Below are positions 52,096 to 62,660 of a stretch of 64,000 nt of DNA, one piece after another. The position numbers and the translations under genes were made by a program. The stretch comes from Notamacropus eugenii (lineage: Eukaryota > Chordata > Mammalia > Diprotodontia > Macropodidae). The DNA is taken from the NCBI RefSeq assembly GCF_028372415.1, contig NC_092873.1, positions 353,090,660 through 353,154,659 of the forward strand, given 5' to 3'. The notes below the pieces were generated by a model, which saw nothing but the letters and a program-made list of their open reading frames with translations, was not told where the DNA came from and searched no databases. Position 1 is the stretch's first letter, and every line of letters starts with the position of its first letter.

Positions 52096-52547
52096 TGTGT
52101 GGGATGGCTCAGGTCCCTACATAAATCAATTACTCAGAGGCCTCTCAAAGTGATGACAGAAAAGAGTTTTATTCGATTCTCGAGAATCTGGACAATCCTA
52201 CAGCAGTTCACCTGGAGTAGGAAAGCCAAAGACAAAGAAAGGGCAGTGATTTATATAGACTCTAACGCAAGTCCCTCCCCCCCCCCACTGACCATTATTC
52301 TCATTAGCTGAGAATATGATCTTACATTCTAGACACAAAATCTAACCAATCCCTTTTGAAATGAAGACATTGAAGAATTAGGTAAACTTTATCCAATCAT
52401 TGAGACCCTAATGTACTACATAGTTTTATATCCTTATATGGAATTATTCTGTTCTAAAAATATAGTAACCTTGAGCCTCTCAGTCTTACCTCACCCCTGG
52501 GAGAAGAACTACAATCTGAGAAGTCTTCACTAAACCTATCCCACTCA
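52096..52547 (-). repeat. ERV 5' LTR
   Basis: Same length as the other LTR and identical except for two sites. The TGAA target duplication follows at 52548-52551. Confidence 0.9.
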
Positions 52548-52631
52548 TGAAGTTTGGATTCAGTCTAAGGTCTGCACTTGAGGACCTAGAGGGCTACATG
52601 TGGCCTCATGGCCACAAGTTTCACACCCCTG
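52548..52631. mobile_element. hAT-like MITE, right half, split by the ERV
   Basis: It continues the left half with 'tgaagtttggattcagtcta', 'gacctagagggctacatgtg' and the right end 'caagtttcacacccctg'. Confidence 0.75.
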
Positions 52632-52679
52632 GAGCAAGAACAGGAGGAAGAAAAAAGGAAGAAATAAAAAAAATCAATA

Positions 52680-52790
52680 ATTAAGCACTTTTTATTGTTC
52701 CAGGCACTGTAGTAAGCATTTCATACTGATTATCTATCTCATTTAATCCTCACAACAACCCTGAAAGGTCGGTGCTATTATTTTACAGTT
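52680..52790 (-). mobile_element. MIR-core SINE fragment, antisense
   Basis: 'gttccaggcactgtagtaag' and 'cctcacaacaaccctgaaag' 'gtcggtgctattatttt' are in antisense order. Confidence 0.7.
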
Positions 52791-52899
52791 TTTAAAAATT
52801 TTATTCAAATATTATATTTTACAGTTAAGGATCTTACCCCCTCCCCCAATCTGCCCTCCCTTTCTGTCATTTCCCTCTGCCCTATCACCTTCATCCTAT

Positions 52900-53400
52900 G
52901 TCCTTCCTTTTCTAAGAGGACCAATGACAGCACAGGGTGATGACTTGACTTGCAGGTGAATTGGATTTAAGTGAGGCAGAGTTGCACAAAGTTGTCAACC
53001 TCACTCTCTCTTCCTGAGTCATCAAAGTCCAGCTGCAGGACAAAAGTCAAGATGACTGGCAATGGCCCTGGATGCAGTAAATAACTTTGGTGTCTTTGAT
53101 GTTTGACCAAGCTCAAAGGGATCCACAACACTTGCTTCAGTTGCCTTCATGGCCACTGGAACAAATTGCTCTCATCCACTCATTCTGCTGGGGGAAGTCT
53201 TCACATACTTGAGGTAGACACCCCTCCCCACAACTCACTGATGGGTTTGAGATGCCTTGGATACTCCCAATCTGGTTTAGCCCATCTGTTAAGATGGTTT
53301 ATCAAGGTGTGACCACTATGCATGCTACAGCTTCTTGGAGCCACAGGTGAGAGGTAGATCAGATGGATACCCTGAAAGCAAGCCCTCACACCAGAGGCGC
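52900..53400 (-). mobile_element. MAR1-like SINE (RTE-mobilised), antisense
   Basis: The + strand reads 'tcctttt' 'ctaagaggaccaatgacagc', 'gacttgcaggtgaattggat', 'ccagctgcaggacaaaagtc', 'ttcatggccactggaacaaa' 'ttgctctcatccactcattc' and 'cttggagccacaggtgagag'. The second copy at 57599-58160 gives the same order on the other strand. Its 3' end shares sequence with the RTE 3' end at 42922-42961. The name is from memory of marsupial repeats. Confidence 0.7.
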
Positions 53401-53654
53401 TAGTCCTCCTTCAAGACCCCTTATATCCTCACAGGCTTAGCTACCCCCCTTCACTACAGTTCTGTGTGTTCTTTTCAGAAAGAGCAGAAAACCTTAGTGT
53501 GGGACTGGTTGAATGCTCCCCAATTTTACTTCCTCAGAGATTCAGTTCTGAGGCTTGCCATATCTCAGGTAGGAGTAGACTGGGCGTTTTAGCTTTTCTG
53601 CTTCACAGATTTTTTTGGTTCAAGATGAGAATCTCTCAACGAGAAACTTCACTC

Positions 53655-53900
53655 TAGAGGCAGCCAGATGACACAGTGGATAGAGCACTGGGTCTAGAGT
53701 CAGAAAGACCTGGGTTGGAATCCTGCTGCAGACCTGAACTAGTTGTGTGGCCTTGGGCAAGTCATTTAACTTCTGTTGGGCTCAAATATAAAATGGAGAT
53801 AATAATAGCACCTACCTCCCAGGGTCATTGTGAGGATCAAATGAGATAATATTTGCTAACTGCTTAGGACAGTGCATGACACATAGATAGCCTCTGCCCT
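53655..53900 (+). mobile_element. MIR-core SINE, near full length
   Basis: 'gaggcagccagatgacacag' 'tggatagagcactgggtcta', 'gtgtggccttgggcaagtca' and 'tcccagggtcattgtgagga' 'tcaaatgagataatatttg' are in order. Well preserved. Confidence 0.85.
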
Positions 53901-54354
53901 CCTTCCCTGTAATTATCTTGTAATTCATGGTAATCATCTAGTATAATTCTCAAAGCTTCATCTCTGAAGCCTAGGCCATAGTAAAACAGTGGCTATTTGC
54001 CCAATAATCACCAATCAACTGTGGGTTTCTGGTCCCCCTATTTTTAAAAACTAAATCTATTTTTATAAACTATTCAAATAGGCAGATGGGGGAAAAGGTA
54101 CTTAGGCAATCTAATACCTATCTATGTCCCAGGGACAAGTTCATTACCAACACTGACCTTTTCTTACAAAAATGAGCATCCATTCAGTCCAATTGCTATT
54201 AAGTACAAATGCTGTCTAAATGAGACACACCCTTAAATGTCATTGCCTTTAATTTAGGAACAGAAAATTTGCTACACTTCTATGTCAGAGGAATGGGGAG
54301 AAGGGGGTTGAGTGTGGGCTGAGGGAGGGTGGGATTTTGCTGCATACAACTTGG

Positions 54355-54525
54355 ATCAAAGAATCATAGAGTCAAAAGGTACCCTAGAGGTCACTGAATA
54401 AAACCCACATTTTTGCAGATAAGGAAAATGAGGTCTAGTTGGGATGTGGAAGAGCTCAGGTTTGAACCCAAGTCCTGATTTCAAATCCAGCATTTTTTCC
54501 ACTATGCCACAATGTTATAGTGATA
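54355..54525 (-). mobile_element. MIR-like SINE, antisense
   Basis: 'aatcatagagtcaaaaggta' 'ccctagaggtcactga', 'gcagataaggaaaatgaggt', 'caggtttgaacccaagtcct' and 'ttttccactatgcc' are in order. Confidence 0.65.
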
Positions 54526-54574
54526 ATAATAGCACTAACAACAACATAGAGTTTGTGAATCAATTAAAGGTTTA

Positions 54575-54840
54575 CAAGGGCAGTTGGATGGCACAGTGGA
54601 TGGAGTACCAGACTGAAGTCAAGGAGGATTCTTTTTCCTGAGTTCAAATCTAACCTTAGACCCTTCATAGCTGTGTGACCCTGGGCCAGTCACATAACTG
54701 TGTTCACCTCAGTTTCCTCATCTGTAAAATGAGCCAGAGAAGGAAATGGCAAACCACTCCAGTATCTTTGTCCAGAAAATCCCCAAAAGGGGTCTCCAAG
54801 AGTCAGATATGACTGAAAGGCATGAACAACAATAATAAAA
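54575..54840 (+). mobile_element. tRNA-derived marsupial SINE, full length
   Basis: 'agggcagttggatggcacag' 'tggatggagtaccagactga', 'gctgtgtgaccctgggccag', 'aggaaatggcaaaccactcc' 'agtatctttgtccagaaaat' and 'gactgaaaggcatgaacaac' are in order. Confidence 0.88.
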
Positions 54841-54844
54841 ACGT

Positions 54845-55065
54845 ACTAAGTACTTTATACGTTTTCTTATTTGACGCTCACAAAAAGCGTTGAGGGTGAT
54901 GCTGTTTTTGTTTTTATTTTACAAATGAAGAAACAGAAGGGGAGAGAAATGAAGTGACTTGCTCAGGGTCACACAGTTAGTGTATGAGGCAGGATTTGAA
55001 TTTAGATATTGCTGAATCCAGATCCAACACTCTTATCTCCGGTGCAACCTAGCTGTCTCAGTTGT
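54845..55065 (-). mobile_element. MIR-core SINE, antisense
   Basis: 'gtactaagtactttatacgt', 'attttacaaatgaagaaaca', 'gtgacttgctcagggtcaca' 'cagttagtg' and 'ccggtgcaacctagctgtct' are in order. Back to back with the preceding sense SINE. Confidence 0.8.
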
Positions 55066-55974
55066 AGATTAGTGAGCATTTAGATTCACCTCTATGATTC
55101 CTCTATGAGTTCTCTGTGGCAATTTTTTCATTCCTGAATCTGATTGGAGCTTATTTCTATGCATGATTTTTTTTAATCTTTTAAAAATTTCCCATTGTAA
55201 TTTTAAAAAATTATAATGAACTTGCACATCAAGATAAATATGTACACATACATATATGGATGTATTATATATTATATATGCATATAAAAATTTGGTATAT
55301 ATAAATATATATATATAATACATTTACATATATGGGATACATAGTAATTACAACTGGGAAGAGAATGAGCATTAGGTACCTACTACATACCAGGCATTAT
55401 GCTAAGCACTTTTATGAATACTATGTCATTGATCACAACTGGAAAATGAGTTGGGCCAAGAATTAAACAGGAATAGACAAGTGGGGTGGATTGCCTATAG
55501 TAACTTGTCAAGTTCCTTTAATGATCTCAAACTTCTCCCAGGTTTTTTTTTTAATACTGATAGTCTTCCAGTGGTATTGTATAGCTGGGAGTCATGGCAC
55601 ATTTTTAAATTATTTTAATTAAAAATGAGTATCACACAGAGAATTGTGGAGAGATGCATGATGGGTATAAGACAGCTTTAACATTTAACTAATTAGGGAC
55701 TCTGAAGAAGAATTCAACTAGATCACAGAATCAGAAAAATGTTTGAATAAAAATGATACTGGGCTGGTGACCCGACAAATTCAGGGGATGACAAGGAAGT
55801 AACCTGAGTGCTTCACTGGCATCCTTTCAATTTAAGGAAAAATTGAGACAGGTCCCCTTAAGTACTCTGGGCAGACCCACAGGGTTGTGGAGGAAACATA
55901 CAAACTGATTTACTTAAGTGGCTTTATATAATACAAGATAGAAAGACAATGTGGGTCATAGTGGGTAGAGGGAT
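55066..55974. other. Mostly unassigned AT-rich DNA
   Basis: It contains a TA-rich stretch at about 55255-55325 and a short antisense SINE or L2 piece at 55365-55440 ('ctactacataccaggcatta' 'tgctaagcac'). No gene. Confidence 0.45.
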
Positions 55975-56037
55975 GGTTTGAACATTTGGATGTCTTGTAG
56001 ATACTTTTAACTCAATCTGTCAAAAATTGAGCTCATT

Positions 56038-56514
56038 GGCCCGGAAGGACTTATATGAACTGATGATGAGTGAAATGAGCAGAACCAGGAGAACGTTGCA
56101 CGCAGTAACAGCCACAGTGTTCGAGGACTGTTTCTGACAGACTTAGCTATTCGCAGAAATGCAAGTACCTACCTAAAACATTCCCAAAGGACTTGAGGTA
56201 AAATGCCATCCACATCCAAAGAAAGAACTATGGAATTGGAATGCAGAATGAAGCAGAATATATTCTCTTGTGTTATGTTTTGTTTTGGTTTGTTTTTTGC
56301 TCATGGTTTCTCCCATTCATTTTAATTCTTCTATGCAACATGACTAATGTGAAAATGTGGTTAATAAGAATGTATGTGTAGAACCCATATAAGATTGCAT
56401 CCCACTCAGGAAGGGAGGGAGGAGGGGGGAAAGAAAATCTAAGACTTGTGGAAGTGATTGTAGAAAACTGAAAAAAATTAATTAATTAATTAAAAGAAAA
56501 TAAAAGAAAATTTT
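56038..56514 (+). mobile_element. L1 3' end with target-site duplication
   Basis: 'ggacttatatgaactgatga' 'tgagtgaaatgagcagaacc' 'aggagaacgttgcacgcagt' and on to an A-rich tail (56470-56514). It is flanked by AAAAATTGAGCTCATT (56022-56037) and AAAAATTGAGCTTATT (56515-56530), a 16-base duplication with one change, typical of L1 integration. 5' truncated to about 480 bases. Confidence 0.85.
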
Positions 56515-56939
56515 AAAAATTGAGCTTATTATCTTTCCCCCAAATCTTCCTCTCTTTCACATTTCTCTATTATTGTTAGGACACCACCATTTCCCTAGCC
56601 ATACGGGCTTGCAATCTAACATCATCTTCTCCTCCTCACATATCCAATCCCACATGTCCAATCTGTTGCCAAGTCCTATTGTTCCTACCTTTAAAAGACC
56701 TCTTTAATAAATCCTCTTCCCTTCACTCACAAAGGCACTCCCTGATTGGGGCTCTCATCACCTTGCACCTGGAATATTGTGGTGGCCTTCTAAATTGATC
56801 TCCCTTCTTCAAGTCTCTTCTTAGTCTAGCCTATCTTCCACTCAGTTGCCAAAGTTTGGACAGGTTTGACAATGTGATTTCCCTACTCAATAAACTCCAG
56901 TGGCCCCCATTACTTCCAGGTTCAAATATATGTGTTTAG

Positions 56940-58451
56940 ACCTTATGTGTTGCAATGAGGGCCTGTGCCCAGCATGTAGCATGGGGGCATCTTTGTAAGG
57001 ACTGAAGAAAGCCAAAGCAGATAACTATAGTATCTTGTCCCCCCTATCCTTCTCCAAGAGAGACCTTAATTCCTACCAGGAGAGGAAGCAGGGGTCAGAA
57101 GCTTGGCTACTCTGCTGTCCTCAGAGAGAGAGGGTACTGGGCTAGAATTTAGATATTTAGCTAGCTAGAGATAGATTTATATTTATTATATATATTATTA
57201 CACATAATATAATAATATGTAATTATATAGCATAATATTATTATACATATTTACACTTTCTTAAATATTATTAGTATAGAAGATGAGGTTTTCAGGTTCA
57301 AGCTAACTTCTGATTATTATGTCAATGTTAGGGGGCAGGAGGACTCCCAACCACTACATCTGAATCTTGACCCCTTTTCCCCCAAATACCAGTTCTATAA
57401 TGAATACACATAGCAATCATCAAAGAAAACTCATTTATCTAAATTGGTAGCAAAGCAAAAATCAGAGAAAGTATACATAGGAGAGTATATACCAGGCAAT
57501 AGTGAGTGAAGGAGCTTTCCCACTGGGATCAACCAAGAGAGAGTTCTAGATCTTACTGAAGGGGAAATTCCCCAAAGTCTCTAGAGTAGCAAGCTGGGGT
57601 GTATGGAGTACTCAAAGAGGACTAGCACCTCAGGTATGAAGACTTGCTCAGTCCTTTTTCAGGGATTCTCATCCAGCTTTGATGTCTTCCTGATTCACCC
57701 AACTCTCACCTGTGGCTACAAGACTTCAGCTTGCACAGCAGCCTCACCCTAGTATGAAAAGCAGATTGAGGGTAACTGAGGGGTCTCAAACTCATTGGTA
57801 AACTAGGGGGCTATCTACCCCATACATGTGAAGACATTTGGGGTAGATTCTGGGACAGAATGGGTGGATGAGAACAATTTGTTCCAATGACCATGAAGAC
57901 AGTTGAAGCAGTTGCTGTGGAGCTCTTAGAGCTTGCTTAGGCATCTGAGACACCAAGGTTATCTACCACATCCAGGGCCATTGCCAGTCATGTTGACTTT
58001 TGTCCTACCACTGGCTTTTGATGATTTAGGAAAAAAATTAATCTGATGACTTTGTGCAACTGCCTCAATTAAACCCAATTCACCTGCAATTCAAGACATC
58101 ACCCTGGGATGTCATCGGTCCTCTTAGAAAACAAAGGACAAAGAGCAACATTATAACAGGAAGCTGGGAATAGGGACCCAATGGAGACTGTCAGATCCTC
58201 TTGTGTCTTTCCAGATTCTTTTCCATCAGCAACTTGAAGTGGGCTTGGCCTCTTCCATATTCCCTCTCAAAGATGGAAGCCAGAAACACCCAAAAGGACT
58301 CAAAGAAGATCCAAATTAAAACTAAAGAGATCTCCCCTTACACTCTGGCCAACTCACACACATCCTTCCTCCCTCTATCTCCCCCCTCCTTTATAGAGAC
58401 AGAGGACATTGATCTCCATCCATCGATGGGTTTAGGGACTGGAGTTACACA
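56940..58451 (+). mobile_element. LTR-like interspersed repeat, copy B
   Basis: Colinear with 37141-37845: 'ggttcaagctaacttctgat', 'aatgaatacacatagcaatc', 'gagtgaaggagctttcccac', 'ctctagagtagcaagctggg' and 'ctcttccatattccctctca'. It ends about 'ggagttacaca' at 58451. It is interrupted by the MAR1-like SINE and by an AT-rich simple repeat near 57160-57255. The family is not identified. A fossil. Confidence 0.45.
57599..58160 (+). mobile_element. MAR1-like SINE (RTE-mobilised), sense
   Basis: 'actctcacctgtggctacaa' near the 5' side, then 'ggtggatgagaacaatttgt' 'tccaatgaccatgaagacag' 'ttgaagc', 'gccagtcatgttgacttttg' 'tcct' and the 3' end 'gatgtcatcggtcctcttag' 'aaaacaaaggac'. It is flanked by AAGCTGGG at 57591-57598 and 58161-58168, which fits a target duplication. 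Confidence 0.75.
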
Positions 58452-59001
58452 TAAAATGCTGTTTGGTTTTTAAAATCCTTCACAACCTTATCTCTTCTTA
58501 TCTTTCCAGTTTCTTTTACTTTAACTCCCCTCTGAGTACTCCGTGATCCAGCAGCACTGGCCTTCTTATCCCTCAAATACTACCCTCAGTTTCTCAGCTC
58601 TGTTCTTTTTTGTCTCTCCTCCGTGCCAGGAATGCCCTCTCTCTTTTGTCTCAGGTTCTTGGCTTTCCTGGCTTCCTTCAAGACAGCTCTGCAAAAGGCC
58701 TTTCACTGTCTTCCTCCCCATTCTCAACTGTTAGGACCCTCCCTCTGATATTCCCTTAAATGTTCTTTCTCCATTTCTCTGTATCTCTCTTTCTCTCTTC
58801 ACTGTTCCTTTCCTTCTCTCTCCTTCTTTCTCTCTCCTCTCCTCTCCTCTCTCTCATATAGATATGTAGAAAGATATAGACATGGATACCTATGTCTATA
58901 TATCTTCTTGTCTCCTCCATTCAATTGTTAGTTCTTTAAGGATAGGTATTATTGTAAAAAAATTATCTCACGTGACTCACTCATTCACTTATGTGGTTGA
59001 T

Positions 59002-59105
59002 TTGTTGGTTGTTCTTTGTTCTCAGAAAGAACCCAAATGACACCATTATGTTGAGGTCAAGGTACAGTGAGTCTGACTGTGGCTGATCAGACCAATTTGT
59101 ACACA
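59002..59105 (-). mobile_element. RTE LINE 3' end, antisense
   Basis: The reverse complement matches 42865-42961: 'ggtctgatcagccacagtca' and 'gaccttgacctcaacataat' then the tail containing 'ggtgtcatttgggttctttc'. It splits the L2 copy near its 3' terminus. Confidence 0.65.
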
Positions 59106-59159
59106 GAAGGCTCTACCACAGGTCAGGCACTTAGTATTGCTTAATAAATGATTTTTGAT

Positions 59160-59290
59160 TTGACAACTCAAGGAAAACATGAGCTCAGATCCTGCCCTTG
59201 ACATATACAAGCTACATGATTATGGGCAGGTCATTTAACCTCTCAGTATCCTAGGCAACTCTCCAAGAATATGTTATATGAATCTGTACA
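59160..59290 (+). mobile_element. MIR-like SINE variant, partial
   Basis: 'catgagctcagatcctgccc', 'tgattatgggcaggtcattt' and 'cctaggcaactctccaagaa' match the variant at 32935-33110. Confidence 0.55.
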
Positions 59291-59339
59291 CTGAGTAACA
59301 ACTATGATCAATCATGGGCCTGAAGACAAGATGAGGAAA

Positions 59340-59585
59340 AATAGAACCCTTCTGGCTGAGTGGATAGAGTAGATGAGAGAACTCATCTTCCTGAGTTCAA
59401 ATCCAGCCTCAGACACTTACTAGCTCTGTGAACCTGAGCAAGTCACTTAACTCTGTTGGCCTCAGTTTCCTCCTCTGTAAAATGAGCTGGAGAAGGAAAT
59501 GGAAAACCACTCTAGTATCTTTGCCAAGAAAACCCTGAATGGGGTCACAAAAAGTAGGACGTGACCGAACAATAAAAACAACCAC
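59340..59585 (+). mobile_element. tRNA-derived marsupial SINE
   Basis: 'tctggctgagtggatagagt' head, 'actagctctgtgaacctgag' 'caagtcacttaactctgttg', 'agctggagaaggaaatggaa' 'aaccactctagtatctttgc' and 'ggggtcacaaaaagtaggac' are in order. Confidence 0.82.
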
Positions 59586-60149
59586 CCTTCTTTTGTAACA
59601 GAGGTGGAAAACTATGGGTATGGAATGTTGTACATGTAGTCACACTGGATTATGGTGTTGTTTGACCTTGCTTAACTTTTTGGTTGTTGTTAGAAGCAAA
59701 GGCTCTCAGGGGTTAAGGGGTAAAGTAAGAGTACAGCTGAAAATGATTATAATATAAACAAAAACATACATACATATATATGTATTTATGCATGTGTGTG
59801 TGTATATACAAAAGAATCCAAGGTACAAATGAATTGTAGATATTCCCTAATGCCAGCATTATATACTGGGATTCCTTAATAATTAAATTATAGATCCAGA
59901 CCAAAAGAAAAAATTCATACCAATATAAATCTCCATTATTTCAGAGAGTTGAGGTGTCTCTATTTTTGGTTTAAGGGGGCCACTGTTCCCCTCTACTGCT
60001 ATACAATACAAACAATTGAGCTGACTAAGAGGGCTGGACTAAACTTGAGGATCCCTTTGATTTCTATGATTCTAGGTCTAAATCTGTGATGGGAAGTGTT
60101 TACAAGGTTTTCAAAAGATTGCTCCAAAAGTTGTTCCCAATGTCTTCAA

Positions 60150-60330
60150 CAGCAATGTATGTGTAGATCCTACATAGAATTGTATGCTGTATTGGGGAGG
60201 GAGGGGGTGGTGGGGGTTAGGTAGGGGGGGGAAAATCCAAGTTTTATAGTAGTGATTGTAGAACATTAAAAATAAAATGAACATTTATATATATGTATAT
60301 ATATGTTATATATATATACAAATAAAGTTG
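60150..60330 (+). mobile_element. L1 3' end fragment
   Basis: 'aatgtatgtgtagatcctac' 'atagaattgtatgctgtatt' 'ggggagggaggg' and 'agtagtgattgtagaacatt' match the end of the copy at 56038-56514. It is followed by a TA-rich tail at about 60284-60320. Confidence 0.65.
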
Positions 60331-60599
60331 TTCCCTATTTAATTTTATCATTTCTGGGTTTTTTGATTACTAGTCTCTTCTGGATTTTGAGTAAGATATT
60401 GGTAATATGAGAAGAGACAGTTCATGTTTCTGGACTCTTGATACTAGACCAAAAATATGGGCTCTGCCCACTGCTCTCTGTAAGTCCCCGGTGGGAATCA
60501 GAAACCCAGAAGAACAAATAAGAGTGTGTGAATGAGAAAAAATGGAGGACAATTTGCTATGAGCTTTTTCTTTTCCGTTCTTAGGCTTCCCCTATCACT

Positions 60600-62300
60600 C
60601 AGATGACTTGATTATCATCTCCTCCTTCTCCTGTTTTATATGATAAAGTGGCCTCACTCCTTACCAAGGCCAACTCCTCTACTTGTTCAAGTGATCCCAT
60701 TCCATCCTATCTCCTCCAACAGATTGCTCCCTCTGTCATCCCTACTCTTTCACTTATTTTCAATCTCTCCTTGTCTACTGGTTCCTTCCCTACTGCCTAT
60801 AAACATGTTCGTGTGCCCCTCATCCTGAACAAAAAACCCCTCACTTTGTCCTTCCATCCCCTCTGTCTTCCTATATGTCTTCTCTTTGTAGCTAAATGCC
60901 TCGAGAAAGCAATCTATACTAGGTGCCTCCGCTTCCTCTCCTCTCATGGTCTTCGTAACCCTTTACAATCTGGCTTCTGACTTTATCTTTCCACTGAAAC
61001 TGCTCCTCCAAAATTACTAGTGACCTCTTAGTTGCCAAATTCAGTGGTCTTCTCTCAGTCCTCCATCTCCTGTCCCCTTGACTTCTCTGCATTTGACCTC
61101 TCTTTGCCACTGTTGATCACTGTTTCCTCCTTGATACTCTCTTCTCTCTAGGTTGTCAGGATGCCACTCTCTCCCCGTTCTCCTCCTTCCTATCTGGTTG
61201 CTTCTCTTCTGTCTCCTTTGCTGGATGCTCTTACAGATCATGCCCTTTAACTGTAAGTGTCCCTCAGGGTTCTGTCCTGGGCCCTCTTCTCTTCTCCCTC
61301 TGTACTTTCTATTTCATCAGCTCCCATGGATGCAATTAACATCTCTATATTGATGGTCTTTAAATCTACCTATTCTGCCCTAAACTCTTCTGACCTCCAA
61401 CTACCATTCAGACGTCTTCAACTCTGTGTGTCCAAAACAGAATTCATGATCTTTCTCCCTAAACCACACCCCACCCTTTCCCTAATACTGTCCAAGGCAA
61501 TGCCATCCTCCCAGTCCATAAGACTGGCAACCTAGGAATCACTCTGGATCTCTCTCTATATATATCCAAGGTTTTGCCAAAGTCTGCCAATGTTGCCTTT
61601 GCAACGTCTCTTGAATACCTCCCCTTTTCTCCTTTGATACTTCCACCTTTCTAGTACAGGTCCTCATCACCAAACACCTGGATTATTGCAATAGCATGTG
61701 GTGGGTCTGCCTGCCTTAAGATTTTCCCCCACACCAATCCATCCTCCGTTCAGCCACTTAAAGTGACTTTACCAATCATGCTATACTGCTACTCAATAAA
61801 CTCCAGCGGCTCCCTATTGCCTCTAGGAGCAAATATAAAATGTCCCATTTGGCATTCAAAGTCCTTTATAACTTATCCCCTTCCAGTCTTCTGATTTCTT
61901 AGTCTCCAATGAGTGCTCTTTGATCCAATGACACTGGCCCCCTGCCTATTTCATAAACAAGACACTCTATCTCTCAGCTCAGGGCATTTTCTCTGGCAGT
62001 TCCCCATGCCTGGATCGCTCTTCCTCCTCTGCTGGCTTCCTTTAAATTCCAACTAAAATCTCATCTTTTACTGGAAGCCTTCCCTGATCCCTCTTCATTC
62101 TAATGTCTTCATTGTGTTAATTATTTCCTATTTATCCTGTATATAGTTTGTATTATGCATATATTTGTTTGCATATGGTCTCCCCCATTAGATTGTAAGA
62201 GGACTGAACTGTCTTTTGCCTCTTTTTGTGTCCCTCAGGGCTCAGCACGATGCCCAGTACATAATAGGAGCTTAATAAATATTTATTGATTGATTGTATA
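60600..62300 (+). mobile_element. L2/CR1-clade LINE, longest copy in the window
   Basis: Reverse-transcriptase sequence in sense: 'SDPIPSYLLQQIAPSVIPTL' and 'LSLSTGSFPTAYKHVRVPLI', then 'KCLEKAI' and 'LQSGF' (60650-60980). Later come the 'gttgatcactgtttcctcct' and 'gtgtccctcagggttctgtc' blocks (VDH and VPQGSVLGP). The non-coding 3' end runs 'attagattgtaagaggactg' to 'gcttaataaatatttattga' 'ttgattg' at 62300. It has several stops and shifts and is not active. Confidence 0.8.
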
Positions 62301-62379
62301 TATGTGTTATGCCTGCGTGCGTGCATGTGTGCATGTGTGTGCGTATGTGGTGGAGACAGGTGAAACACAGGAATGAGAA

Positions 62380-62660
62380 AGCTCTGAGGGGGAAGTGCAG
62401 GTAAGGGTAAAAAGGGATGAAAGTGGAAGGAGAGTTAGGCAAAGTAGAAGAGAGTAGGCCAGAGGGAAGAGAGATTGGGGAGTTTAAAGGAATTTGAAAA
62501 GGGAAGAGAAGAAGGAAAAAAAATACAGGAATGAGAAAAGAAACACAAGAAAGGGAGAAGAAAACTGAAAGTGACTTAAGAGAACAAAGGAGAGAAGAAA
62601 AGGAAAAGTGAGGAGGGAAAAGAGAAAGGAAAAGAGAGGAATAGAAGAAAGGAAGCCAAC
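62380..62660 (+). repeat. Polypurine tract, first part
   Basis: About 280 bases composed almost entirely of A and G on the + strand. It continues as a purine tract at 62885-63171 after an inserted SINE. Confidence 0.85.

Larger units (their letters stand above)
45670..52547 (-). mobile_element. Young endogenous retrovirus, gammaretrovirus-like (class I, tRNA-Pro PBS)
   Basis: A complete-ended provirus in minus orientation. Two 452-base LTRs (45670-46121 and 52096-52547) differ at only two sites, both C/T changes at CpG. It is flanked by a 4-base duplication TGAA (45666-45669, 52548-52551), as for gammaretroviruses. The primer-binding site matches tRNA-Pro. Envelope remains lie next to the 3' LTR. 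Most of the interior (about 47.4-51.9 kb) is AT-rich, and I recognise no gag or pol frame in it. The copy is broken; at least two breaks are evident in env alone. It lies inside a hAT-like MITE. The low LTR divergence implies an age of at most a few million years. A fossil, but a recent one. Confidence 0.88.
55975..59165 (+). mobile_element. L2/CR1-clade LINE copy hosting four later insertions
   Basis: Colinear L2 pieces in sense: 55975-56037, 56515-56930, 58452-59000 and 59106-59165, ending 'gtattgcttaataaatgatt' 'tttgattt'. The pieces read on from one another: 'attgagct' resumes at 56519, and 'ttcaaatata' resumes with 'taaaatgctgtttgg'. The gaps hold an L1 end, an LTR-like repeat that itself holds a MAR1-like SINE, and an RTE end. 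Confidence 0.7.
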
